Below the pieces are notes generated by a model, which worked only from the letters and a program-made list of their open reading frames with translations, was not told where the DNA came from and made no database searches. Below are positions 1-5,369 of a DNA stretch of 5,369 bases, one piece after another. Both the position numbers and the translations under genes were made by a program. The stretch is from positions 1-5,369 of the forward strand of contig RFHG01000316.1 of the NCBI GenBank assembly GCA_003696465.1, in the 5' to 3' direction. Origin of the DNA: Gammaproteobacteria bacterium (GTDB lineage: Bacteria; Pseudomonadota; Gammaproteobacteria; J044). Each line of letters begins with the position of its first letter. Position 1 is the first letter of the stretch.

Positions 1-752
1 CCGTAGCGGGTGACATAGCCGTTGCCGTGATTGATCTCGACCATGTTGCCGTAGCCGTAGCGCTTGCCGGCCCAGGTCACGACGCCACCGGCCACCGCCA
101 CCACATCCGAACCCTGCTTGCCGGCAAAATCGATGCCGCGGTGGAACTCCGGCTTGCCGGTAAAGGGATCGGTACGCATGCCATAGTAGGACGACAGCCA
201 GCCGCGGGTGATGGGGCGCCCGGCCGGCTTGACCTCCTTGCGCAGGCGGTGGGTCAGCATGACATTGTCGAGCACCCGCAACTGTTCCTCGCGGCGCGCT
301 ACCTGCTCGGCCAGTTCGTTGATGGTGGCCAGCAGATCACTGCGCTGCCAGGCCACGCCCGGTTCGTCGTTCTCGGGGCCACCCACGGCCGGTTCATGAC
401 TGAAATCGAACTCCTTGCCATCCAGTCCCGCCATCTTCACCAGCTTGCTGCCGAGTGCATCGAGCCGGGTGATGTGGCCCTGCAACTCACCGATGCGACG
501 GGCAAGCGCCTCGACATCGGAGGACACCTCGAGCCGGGCGGTCTCGATCTGCTGCTTCTGCAGCATGAGTTCCTGCTGCCAGTCGGCCAGCAGCGGGCCA
601 GGATCACGATGGCTGCCCAGGTAATAGCCCACGCCGACCAGGCTGCCGCTGAGCACGAACAGCACCAGCACGGGAATCGCGATATGATACCAGCGCGTCA
701 CATGAAAGCTGCGCGTACCGGTCCCCTTGCGGTTGAAGATGATGATGTTCAT
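1..752 (-). CDS. M23-family peptidoglycan endopeptidase, membrane-anchored (3' end missing)
   Basis: My translation of the minus strand gives 250 codons without a stop before the window edge. Residues about 22-46 form one hydrophobic segment (IPVLVLFVLSGSLVGVG core) after a short basic cytoplasmic N-terminus, so this looks like a type II membrane protein with its bulk in the periplasm. Residues about 55-110 and 138-165 are rich in Glu, Gln, Leu and Arg and look coiled-coil. From about 183 comes an M23 (LytM-type) domain: GWLSSYYGMRTDPFTG, then H204-R-G-I-D208, the first two zinc ligands, then a VVAVAGGVVTWAG strand pair and GNMVEINHGNGYVTRY. The HxH ligand pair is expected beyond the edge, so whether the enzyme is catalytically complete cannot be judged. 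The ATG at 752 is chosen because GGGAA (757-761) precedes it by 4 nt; an in-frame GTG at 767 has poor spacing. In Pseudomonas-like genomes a homologue sits between dciA and secA, so secA may follow. The role in cell-wall cutting is inferred from the family. Confidence 0.92.
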   Translation of the reverse strand, partial: MNIIIFNRKGTGTRSFHVTRWYHIAIPVLVLFVLSGSLVGVGYYLGSHRDPGPLLADWQQELMLQKQQIETARLEVSSDVEALARRIGELQGHITRLDALGSKLVKMAGLDGKEFDFSHEPAVGGPENDEPGVAWQRSDLLATINELAEQVARREEQLRVLDNVMLTHRLRKEVKPAGRPITRGWLSSYYGMRTDPFTGKPEFHRGIDFAGKQGSDVVAVAGGVVTWAGKRYGYGNMVEINHGNGYVTRY

Positions 753-779
753 GCCGTTCCCGTGCACAGGCCTCTTTTC

Positions 780-808
780 ATCATAGGAAAAGCCTTGGTT
801 TCCCGCAA
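780..808 (-). promoter_or_regulatory. Sigma70-type promoter for the M23 peptidase gene
   Basis: On the minus strand TTGCGG (803-808) and TATGAT (780-785) are separated by exactly 17 bp. The -10 matches TATAAT at 5 of 6 positions; the -35 matches TTGACA only at the invariant TTG. Transcription would begin near 773, giving a leader of about 21 nt that contains the GGGAA ribosome site. It lies in the 73-bp divergent region shared with dciA. It is assigned by pattern only. Confidence 0.55.
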
Positions 809-825
809 CCTGGACGAAATACCCA

Positions 826-1275
826 ATGAAATCCTCCAACTCCCCGACCCGCATCGCCCGCCACCTTGAACGCCTGTTGCCTCGGGAGACACGGGAACGC
901 ATGCAGCAGATCCGGCTGATCGGCCACAGCCTCGACAGCCTGCTGCCGCCCCGGCTGCGCGCGCACTGCGCGCCCGCCGGTATCGAGGGCAACGAGCTGG
1001 TGCTGATTGCCGACAGCGGCACCTGGGCCACCCAGCTGCGCTATCAGCAGCAGCAGATCCTCAAGCAGCTCAATGCCGACCTGGGACTGAACCTGCGCCG
1101 TTTGCGGGTGCGCATTGCGCCACGCGCTTCCACAAGAGAACGGCGTCAGGTGCCGCCGCGGCAAATCAGCCCCGGCGCGGCCCGTACCCTGAAAGAAGCG
1201 GCCCGGTCCATGCCGGACCGGGCCCTCGGAGAGATCCTTCTGCGTCTGGCGAGGAAGGGAGAGCAGCAGCAGTAG
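826..1275 (+). CDS. dciA: DciA-type replicative helicase loader/operator (DUF721 protein)
   Basis: The 149-residue product matches the DUF721/DciA pattern: a helical N-terminus with HLERLLP, then a core at about residues 38-97 with LLPPRLRAHCAP, a GNELVLIADSGTWATQLRY block centred on W67, and a QQQILKQLN helix leading to the RRLRVRIAP strand. DciA binds the replicative helicase DnaB and helps place it on DNA in the many bacteria that lack DnaC or DnaI. The tail after about residue 100 is basic, low in complexity and ends in EQQQ, probably disordered. ATG 826 is the first possible start after an in-frame stop at 784-786; no clear Shine-Dalgarno site precedes it, so an unusual initiation or a later start (ATG 901) is not excluded, although 901 would remove conserved-looking N-terminal helix. 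It converges with lpxC (22 bp between stops) and diverges from the M23 gene. P. aeruginosa has the equivalent gene in the same position, which supports the assignment. Confidence 0.88.
   Translation: MKSSNSPTRIARHLERLLPRETRERMQQIRLIGHSLDSLLPPRLRAHCAPAGIEGNELVLIADSGTWATQLRYQQQQILKQLNADLGLNLRRLRVRIAPRASTRERRQVPPRQISPGAARTLKEAARSMPDRALGEILLRLARKGEQQQ
1191..1224 (-). terminator. Putative intrinsic terminator of the ftsZ-lpxC transcript, inside dciA
   Basis: A perfect 10-bp inverted repeat (GGCCCGGTCC at 1200-1209 and its complement at 1215-1224, with a 5-nt loop at 1210-1214) lies 74 bp beyond the lpxC stop. Read on the minus strand, the stem is followed by GC and then TTCTTTC, a short interrupted T-tract. 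Read on the plus strand, nothing T-rich follows, so the hairpin is oriented for lpxC and not for dciA. The same bases are codons 125-133 of dciA. The T-tract is weak, so efficiency is uncertain. Confidence 0.55.
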
Positions 1276-1297
1276 CGCCTCCCTCGCCGGCGCGGGA

Positions 1298-2212
1298 TCA
1301 GAGTGTGGCAAAGACCGACTGGGCGTAGGAGATGGGCAGCGCATCCTCCTCGGTGTAGGTCACCTCTTCCCAGGCGGACTCCGTTTCCATCAGCTTGCGC
1401 AGCAGGGCATTGTTCAGCGCATGGCCCGACTTGTAGCCGCTGAAGGCGCCGATCAGGCTGTGCCCGAGCAGGTACAGATCGCCGATGGCATCAAGGATCT
1501 TGTGCTTGACGAACTCGTCCTCGTAGCGCAGGCCCTCCTCGTTCAGCACCCGGAACTCGTCCAGCGCCACGGCATTGTCGAGGCTGGCCCCCAGGGCCAG
1601 GTTGTTCTGCCGCAGCCGTTCGACATCGCGCACGAAACCGAAGGTCCGTGCCCGACTCACCTCCTTGACGAACGAGGTGGTGGAGAAGTCCAGCTCGGCA
1701 TACTGGTTCTCGGGCTTGAACACCGGGTGGTTGAAGTCGATGGAAAAGCCCACCTTGAAGCCGTCGAACGGCTCGAACCTCGCCCACTTGTCGCCATCGC
1801 GCACCTCGACCACATCCTTGATGCGGATGAAGCGCTTGAGCGCGTCCTGCTCGACAATACCGGCCGACTGGATCAGAAACACAAACGGCCCCGCACTGCC
1901 GTCCATGATCGGCACTTCCGGCGCGCTGATGTCGACATAGACATTGTCGATGCCGAGGCCGGCCAGGGCCGACATCAGATGCTCCACCGTGGAGATGCGG
2001 ACATCATCCTTGACCAGGGTGGTGGACAGGCTGGTGTCACCCACATTCAGTGGCGTGGCCTTGATCTCCACCGGCTCGTCGAGGTCTACCCGGCGGAAGA
2101 TCACGCCGGTATCCGGCGCGGCCGGACGCAGCGTGATGAAGATCTTCTCGCCGGTATGCAGACCGACTCCCGTGGCACGGATGGAGTTCTTGAGCGTGCG
2201 CTGTCTGATCAC
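1298..2212 (-). CDS. lpxC: UDP-3-O-acyl-N-acetylglucosamine deacetylase LpxC
   Basis: LpxC is a cytoplasmic zinc amidase that removes the acetyl group from UDP-3-O-acyl-GlcNAc, the committed step of lipid A synthesis. The 304-residue protein is colinear with E. coli LpxC (305) at an offset of one residue. It carries the VEH motif with E77 (catalytic base) and H78 (zinc), then H237, K238 and D241 in KHKILDAIGD (zinc ligands and neighbours), D245 and H264 (catalytic) in SGHALNN. T190 in ARTFGF matches the catalytic Thr. All key residues are present, so the enzyme should be active. The start is GTG, fixed by MIRQRTLK, which aligns with the E. coli N-terminus MIKQRTLK, and by AGGGG 7 nt upstream. 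It lies 211 bp after ftsZ and probably has its own promoter. The C-terminus (SYAQSVFATL) does not end in the AVLA-type tail that FtsH recognises in E. coli. Confidence 0.98.
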   Translation of the reverse strand: MIRQRTLKNSIRATGVGLHTGEKIFITLRPAAPDTGVIFRRVDLDEPVEIKATPLNVGDTSLSTTLVKDDVRISTVEHLMSALAGLGIDNVYVDISAPEVPIMDGSAGPFVFLIQSAGIVEQDALKRFIRIKDVVEVRDGDKWARFEPFDGFKVGFSIDFNHPVFKPENQYAELDFSTTSFVKEVSRARTFGFVRDVERLRQNNLALGASLDNAVALDEFRVLNEEGLRYEDEFVKHKILDAIGDLYLLGHSLIGAFSGYKSGHALNNALLRKLMETESAWEEVTYTEEDALPISYAQSVFATL

Positions 2213-2219
2213 TGGATAT

Positions 2220-2224
2220 CCCCT
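2220..2224 (-). promoter_or_regulatory. Ribosome binding site selecting the GTG start of lpxC
   Basis: AGGGG on the minus strand is separated by 7 nt from GTG at 2210-2212. There is no in-frame ATG near the conserved N-terminus, so this site and the MIRQRTLK homology together decide the start. A second AGGGG-like run lies slightly further upstream (about 2231-2235) but is too far away to serve this start. Confidence 0.75.
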
Positions 2225-2330
2225 GTTGCCCCTGCGTTGTATCGGTCATCATCGACCCGACATTGGTGCGCAGGTTCCGCAAAACCGTCAATTTGGTGGC
2301 AAATCTACCCTTTTGGGCTGATTTTTCCCC

Positions 2331-2339
2331 ATTATGGCA
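2331..2339 (-). promoter_or_regulatory. Candidate extended -10 promoter for lpxC
   Basis: The minus strand reads TG-C-CATAAT, which fits the extended -10 form TGn-TATAAT with one mismatch. No recognisable -35 hexamer is found at 17-18 bp (GGCACT or TGGCAC), which is common for extended -10 promoters. Initiation would be near 2324, giving an lpxC leader of about 112 nt. A separate lpxC promoter after ftsZ is also known in E. coli. No other pair of hexamers in the gap is better. It is a pattern-based call. Confidence 0.4.
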
Positions 2340-2340
2340 T

Positions 2341-2365
2341 GGAAATGACCCAAAGTGCCATTTCC
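2341..2365 (-). repeat. Inverted repeat over the -35 region of the candidate lpxC promoter
   Basis: The arms GGAAATG and CATTTCC (2341-2347 and 2359-2365) are perfect 7-bp inverted copies separated by 11 bp. The repeat begins 5 bp upstream of the proposed -10 hexamer and covers the place where a -35 element would be. That position and the roughly two-turn (18 bp) spacing of the arms would suit a dimeric regulator. I do not recognise the motif as belonging to a named regulator. Confidence 0.4.
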
Positions 2366-2398
2366 CGGCCCGTGACCGGTTTCACATCCCCATGCGAA

Positions 2399-2414
2399 CT
2401 GTACCTTGGTACAG
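2399..2414. promoter_or_regulatory. Perfect 16-bp dyad with LexA-like core, between ftsZ and lpxC
   Basis: The sequence CTGTACCTTGGTACAG has 7-bp arms around TT and fits the gammaproteobacterial LexA (SOS box) core CTGT-N8-ACAG at all eight defined positions. The N8 is less AT-rich than in strong E. coli boxes, and the flanks (AA on one side, GG on the other) only partly fit the TA...TA consensus. It starts 9 bp past the ftsZ stop and about 75-90 bp upstream of the proposed lpxC start of transcription, not over a visible promoter. As RNA it could instead fold into a 6-bp hairpin with a 4-nt loop at the ftsZ mRNA end; no T-tract follows, so an intrinsic terminator is unlikely. Confidence 0.35.
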
Positions 2415-2423
2415 GGTCCGTCC

Positions 2424-3575
2424 TCAGTCGGCCTGCTTGCGCAGGAAGGCCGGGATGTCCAGGTAGTCCAGATCCATCTCACCGTCCTTCGGCTGACGCT
2501 CCCGGGCCGCGCGCTGCACGGTGGGGCGATCATACTTGGTATAGTCCGGATCGGTACCGGTGGCCTCGAGCGGCATCGGCTCCGGCTCCACCAGACGCAC
2601 CGGCTCCTGGCGCGAGACGCCATTGTCGAGTCCGGTGGCCACCAGGGTCACGCGCAGCTCGTCCGACAGTTCCGGGTCGATGACGGTGCCCACCACCACC
2701 GTGGCATCGTCGGCGGCGAACTCGCGCACGGTGTTGCCCACTTCCTCGAATTCCCCGATCGAGAGATCGAAGCCGGCGGTCACGTTGACCAGGATGCCCT
2801 TGGCGCCATTGATGTTCACATCCTCCAGCAGCGGGCTGAAGATCGCCTTTTCCGCGGCCTCGCGTGCGCGGTTTTCGCCGGTGGCCTTGCCGGAGCCCAT
2901 CATGGCCATGCCCATTTCCGACATCACGGTACGCACATCAGCGAAGTCGACATTGATCAGGCCCGGGCGGGTGATCAGCTCGGCGATGCCCTGGACTGCA
3001 CCCAGCAGCACGTCATTGGCCGCCTTGAAGGCGTCCAGCAGGCTGATGTTCTTGCCCAGTACGGTAAGCAGTTTCTCGTTCGGGATGGTGATGAGCGAGT
3101 CGACCTGCTGGGCCAGCTCACGAATGCCTTCCTCGGCAATCTTCATGCGCTTGTTGCCCTCGAACGGGAACGGGCGCGTGACCACGGCCACGGTGAGGAT
3201 GCCCATCTCGCGGGCGATCTCGGCAACGATGGGGGCACCACCGGTCCCGGTACCGCCGCCCATGCCGGCGGTGATGAACAGCATGTCGGTGCCCTGAATG
3301 ACCTCGGCAATGCGCTCCCGGTCTTCCAGAGCGGCCTCGCGGCCGATCTTCGGGTTGGCACCGGCGCCCAGTCCCTTGGTGATGTTGCTGCCGAGCTGGA
3401 TCACGGTCTTGGCCCCGACCCGCTTCAGGGCCTGGGAATCGGTGTTGGCACAGATGAAGTCGACACCTTCGATGTCGTTCTCGACCATGTGCTGCACGGC
3501 GTTGCCGCCGCCGCCACCGACGCCGATGACCTTGATCACGGCATTCTGCGGATAGGTATCCATCAGTTCAAACAT
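2424..3575 (-). CDS. ftsZ: Cell division GTPase FtsZ
   Basis: FtsZ is the tubulin-like GTPase that assembles the Z-ring at midcell. The 383-residue protein is the normal length and complete. GVGGGGGNAV (18-27) is the first nucleotide loop, GGGTGTG (106-112) is the tubulin signature, and N208, D210 and D213 in NVDFADVRTVM form the T7 synergy loop that completes the GTPase site of the next subunit. The globular part ends near residue 317, a variable acidic/basic linker of about 50 residues follows, and the C-terminal peptide DYLDIPAFLRKQAD (370-383) is the docking site for FtsA, ZipA and other partners. The ATG at 3575 has AGGAG 7 nt upstream (3583-3587). It follows ftsA by 58 bp. Promoters for ftsZ inside ftsA are known in E. 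coli, but I could not identify one here. Confidence 0.99.
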   Translation of the reverse strand: MFELMDTYPQNAVIKVIGVGGGGGNAVQHMVENDIEGVDFICANTDSQALKRVGAKTVIQLGSNITKGLGAGANPKIGREAALEDRERIAEVIQGTDMLFITAGMGGGTGTGGAPIVAEIAREMGILTVAVVTRPFPFEGNKRMKIAEEGIRELAQQVDSLITIPNEKLLTVLGKNISLLDAFKAANDVLLGAVQGIAELITRPGLINVDFADVRTVMSEMGMAMMGSGKATGENRAREAAEKAIFSPLLEDVNINGAKGILVNVTAGFDLSIGEFEEVGNTVREFAADDATVVVGTVIDPELSDELRVTLVATGLDNGVSRQEPVRLVEPEPMPLEATGTDPDYTKYDRPTVQRAARERQPKDGEMDLDYLDIPAFLRKQAD

Positions 3576-3633
3576 GGCTGCTCTCCTCTCTTGCTGCTGC
3601 TGGTAAAAACTCGTTTGATGGCTGTTCCATGAC

Positions 3634-4869
3634 TCAGAAGTTGCCCTGGAACCAGTTCTTCATGCGCTGCCAGAGGCCGGTCATGCCGCCCTCGTGCAGA
3701 TGTGCGTATTCGTTGCCCGCGCCCTGCTGCTGTCCGTACAGCAACAGGCCCACCCCGGTGGCGTGTATGGGGTTCTTGACCACGTCCACCAGGCCGGTGA
3801 CGTACTGCGGCACGCCGAGGCGCACCGGCATGTGGAAGACCTCCTCGGCCAGTTCCACCACGCCCTCCATCTTCGAGGAGCCGCCGGTCAGCACGATGCC
3901 GGCTGCAATCAGCTCCTCGAAGCCGCTGCGACGCAGCTCGGCCTGGATCAGGGTCATCAGTTCCTCGTAACGAGGTTCGACCACCTCGGCCAGGGTCTGG
4001 CGCGCGAGTCGCCGCGGCGGGCGTTCGCCCACGCTCGGCACCTCGATTTCCTCGTCCGGATTGGCCAGCTGGCGCAGGGCGCAGGCATAACGAATCTTGA
4101 TGTCCTCTGCGCACTGGGTGGGCGTGCGCAGGGCCACGGCGATGTCGTTGGTCACCTGATCGCCGGCAATGGGGATCACCGCGGTATGGCGAATGGCGCC
4201 GTCGGTAAAGACCGCGATGTCGGTGGTGCCGCCGCCGATGTCGACCAGGCAGACACCCAGTTCCTTTTCGTCCTCGGTGAGCACGGAATGGCTGGAGGCC
4301 AGCTGTTCCAGGATGATGTCGTCCACTTCCAGTCCACAGCGGCGCACGCACTTGATGATGTTCTGCGCCGCGGACACCGCGCCGGTCACCAGATGCACCC
4401 GCGCCTCCAGGCGTACGCCGGACATGCCAACCGGCTCGCGGATGCCTTCCTGCTGGTCGATGATGAATTCCTGCGGCAGCACATGCAGGATGCGCTGGTC
4501 GGCCGGGATGGCCACCGCCCGGGCGGCATCGATGACCCGGTCCACGTCACCGGGGGTCACTTCCTTGTCCTTGATGGCGACGATGCCATGGGAATTGAGG
4601 CTCTTGACATGACTGCCGGCAATGCCTGCATAGACCGAGTTGATCTTGCAGCCGGCCATCAGTTCGGCCTCCTCGATGGCGCGGCGAATGGACTGCACGG
4701 TGGACTCGATGTTCACCACCACGCCCTTCTTCAGTCCGCGGGAGGGGTGCGAGCCGATACCGACGATCTCGATCTCGCCCTCGTCGTTCTCCTCGCCAAC
4801 GATCGCCACCACCTTGGAGGTGCCGATGTCGAGTCCGACAATCATTCCCCTGTCCGATTTCCTGGCCAT
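3634..4869 (-). CDS. ftsA: Cell division protein FtsA, actin-like Z-ring membrane tether
   Basis: FtsA is an actin-family ATPase that binds the FtsZ tail, anchors it to the inner membrane and recruits later division proteins. The 411 residues include phosphate-1 motif VGLDIGTSKV (11-20), the FtsA-specific 1C (SHS2) region at about 85-165 in place of an actin subdomain, phosphate-2 motif VDIGGGTTDIAVF (209-221) and the adenosine motif LTGGSSKMEG (327-336). The C-terminus, about 396-411 (GLWQRMKNWFQ), is an amphipathic basic/aromatic helix, the membrane-targeting sequence. A Gln/Gly-rich linker of about 15 residues precedes it. The ATG at 4869 lies 2 nt after the ftsQ TAG. A GGGGAG site (4880-4885) inside the end of ftsQ is 10 nt upstream, so translation is probably coupled to ftsQ. 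Length and motifs are typical and nothing is missing. Confidence 0.99.
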   Translation of the reverse strand: MARKSDRGMIVGLDIGTSKVVAIVGEENDEGEIEIVGIGSHPSRGLKKGVVVNIESTVQSIRRAIEEAELMAGCKINSVYAGIAGSHVKSLNSHGIVAIKDKEVTPGDVDRVIDAARAVAIPADQRILHVLPQEFIIDQQEGIREPVGMSGVRLEARVHLVTGAVSAAQNIIKCVRRCGLEVDDIILEQLASSHSVLTEDEKELGVCLVDIGGGTTDIAVFTDGAIRHTAVIPIAGDQVTNDIAVALRTPTQCAEDIKIRYACALRQLANPDEEIEVPSVGERPPRRLARQTLAEVVEPRYEELMTLIQAELRRSGFEELIAAGIVLTGGSSKMEGVVELAEEVFHMPVRLGVPQYVTGLVDVVKNPIHATGVGLLLYGQQQGAGNEYAHLHEGGMTGLWQRMKNWFQGNF

Positions 4870-4871
4870 GC

Positions 4872-5369
4872 CTACTGTTCTCCCCGGCTGTTATGGCCCT
4901 CGCCCTGCCAGGCGATGGCCAGACCATTGCTGTAACGGGCATCGATACGGCCCACCCGGGCCTCGTTTCCGGCGATCACGCGCCGGTAAATGCGCAGCAG
5001 GCGACCCAGTCGCTGCTGCTGCTCGCGTCGACCGAGCTCGATCTTCAGGCCGTTGTCGAGCACGACCTGCCAGGCACCGCGGCGGTCTTCGGCGAGGCGG
5101 GCCACATGCCGCCCGCCGCTTGCCTGTTCGATGCGTGTGTTCATGTCGATGAAGGCCTTGATGAGCACATCCTTGCGCGAGAGCCTGCCATCGATCCGCG
5201 GCAGTCCCGCCGGGATGTCCTCGCGCGCCGGACGGAACACCTCGCCCCAGGGATTGAGCAGCGCATCCTCCCCCCAGCGGGCCACGGCCTGCTGCTCGCT
5301 GATGCTGATGCGCACCGTATCCGGCCACAGCCGGCGCACCGAGACCCGGTATACCCAGGGCAGGGCCCG
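4872..5369 (-). CDS. ftsQ: Cell division protein FtsQ, C-terminal part (5' end missing)
   Basis: The reading frame is open to the right edge and gives 165 codons. The visible part starts in the end of the POTRA domain: LPWVYRVSMRRLWPDTVRISISEQQAVARW is the hallmark stretch (in my reading the Met here is internal, not a start). It continues through the periplasmic beta domain, with NPWGEVF, LPRIDG, WQVVLDNGLKIELGR and the final RYSNGLAIAWQ strand that takes part in FtsB/FtsL binding in the family. FtsQ is a bitopic inner-membrane protein that links FtsA/FtsK-stage ring components to FtsB-FtsL-FtsW-FtsI. The transmembrane helix and most of POTRA lie outside the window. One small oddity is that the commonly seen L-x-GP in the middle of the beta domain reads IDGR here. 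The gene is followed after 2 bp by ftsA, as in the dcw operon. Confidence 0.96.
   Translation of the reverse strand, partial: RALPWVYRVSVRRLWPDTVRISISEQQAVARWGEDALLNPWGEVFRPAREDIPAGLPRIDGRLSRKDVLIKAFIDMNTRIEQASGGRHVARLAEDRRGAWQVVLDNGLKIELGRREQQQRLGRLLRIYRRVIAGNEARVGRIDARYSNGLAIAWQGEGHNSRGEQ

Noticed and set aside
749..784. Minus-strand 11-residue leader ORF (MMKRGLCTGTA) overlapping the M23 start as ATGA
   Set aside because: Its start codons fall inside the -10 hexamer of the proposed promoter, upstream of the predicted transcript start. It has no good ribosome site.
27..869. Plus-strand open frame of 280 codons opposite the M23 gene
   Set aside because: It is antisense to a clear M23 peptidase and has the His/Ala/Gly/Asp-rich composition of a GC-rich shadow frame. 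It also runs into the dciA start in another frame.
1044..1056. CAG repeats (also at 1262-1272, 3591-3600 and about 5012-5022) as microsatellites or phase-variable tracts
   Set aside because: They are runs of only 3-4 units, mostly encode Gln in frame, and are ordinary for GC-rich coding sequence.
1275..1293. GCGCC/GGCGC stem in the 22-bp gap between dciA and lpxC as a bidirectional terminator
   Set aside because: The stem has only 5 bp with a 9-nt loop and no T-tract on either side. The hairpin at 1200-1224 is far stronger.
2344..2360. TGGCAC on the minus strand as a sigma54 -24 element
   Set aside because: No TTGC-type -12 element occurs at the required distance; the bases there read GTCAT.
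2327..2396. TGGG-containing runs as MraZ boxes in the ftsZ-lpxC gap
   Set aside because: The TGGG copies are not regularly spaced direct repeats as MraZ sites require.
1421..2683. Plus-strand open frame of 420 codons opposite lpxC and the end of ftsZ
   Set aside because: It spans two well-identified genes and the gap between them, with no domain or motif that I recognise. Long antisense frames are expected from third-position GC bias.
2406..3632. Plus-strand open frame of 408 codons opposite ftsZ
   Set aside because: It mirrors the ftsZ codons and has the shadow-type composition (HHG, DDL, GLG repeats). No ribosome site or homology is seen.
3728..3743. Second LexA-like site or hairpin in ftsA (TGCTGT-CCGT-ACAGCA)
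   Set aside because: The spacer between CTGT and ACAG is 4, not 8, and the repeat is explained by Gln codons of the FtsA linker.
3694..4935. Plus-strand open frame of 413 codons opposite ftsA
   Set aside because: It is antisense to an intact FtsA with all its motifs, and the composition is that of a shadow frame.

Overview
The window is the distal end of a division and cell wall (dcw) cluster from a GC-rich, Gram-negative bacterium, almost certainly a gammaproteobacterium. The order ftsQ-ftsA-ftsZ-lpxC on the minus strand, followed by a convergent DciA (DUF721) gene and then a membrane-anchored M23 peptidase, is the layout I know from Pseudomonas and relatives, where secA follows. The presence of lpxC shows that the cell makes lipid A. 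Having dciA next to the cluster suggests a lineage that uses DciA rather than DnaC to load the replicative helicase. The exact genus cannot be read from the sequence; a Chromatiales-like or other non-enteric lineage would fit.

Layout from right to left, in the direction of minus-strand transcription: ftsQ enters from the right edge as its C-terminal 165 codons; ftsA follows after 2 bp; ftsZ after 58 bp; then a 211-bp gap with regulatory-looking sequence (a perfect 16-bp dyad, a 7-bp-armed inverted repeat and an extended -10 promoter); then lpxC, which starts with GTG. lpxC converges on dciA (plus strand) with 22 bp between the stop codons. A strong hairpin inside the end of dciA is placed to terminate the lpxC transcript. 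dciA and the M23 peptidase gene diverge from a 73-bp shared region that holds a good sigma70-type promoter for the peptidase. The peptidase runs off the left edge before its HxH zinc motif.

Functionally, FtsZ forms the division ring, FtsA tethers it to the membrane, and FtsQ links the cytoplasmic ring to the periplasmic septum machinery. LpxC commits precursor to lipid A, so outer-membrane synthesis is encoded beside division. DciA serves DNA replication, and the M23 protein probably cuts or regulates cutting of peptidoglycan. All reading frames look intact apart from the two truncated by the window edges, and no stretch over 300 bp lacks a gene.

The window holds no mobile element, CRISPR array, tRNA or rRNA, and I see no undescribed multi-gene system. 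The most interesting signals are in non-coding sequence: a dyad between ftsZ and lpxC that fits the LexA core pattern CTGT-N8-ACAG, an inverted repeat over the -35 region of the proposed lpxC promoter, and a terminator-like hairpin that doubles as dciA coding sequence.
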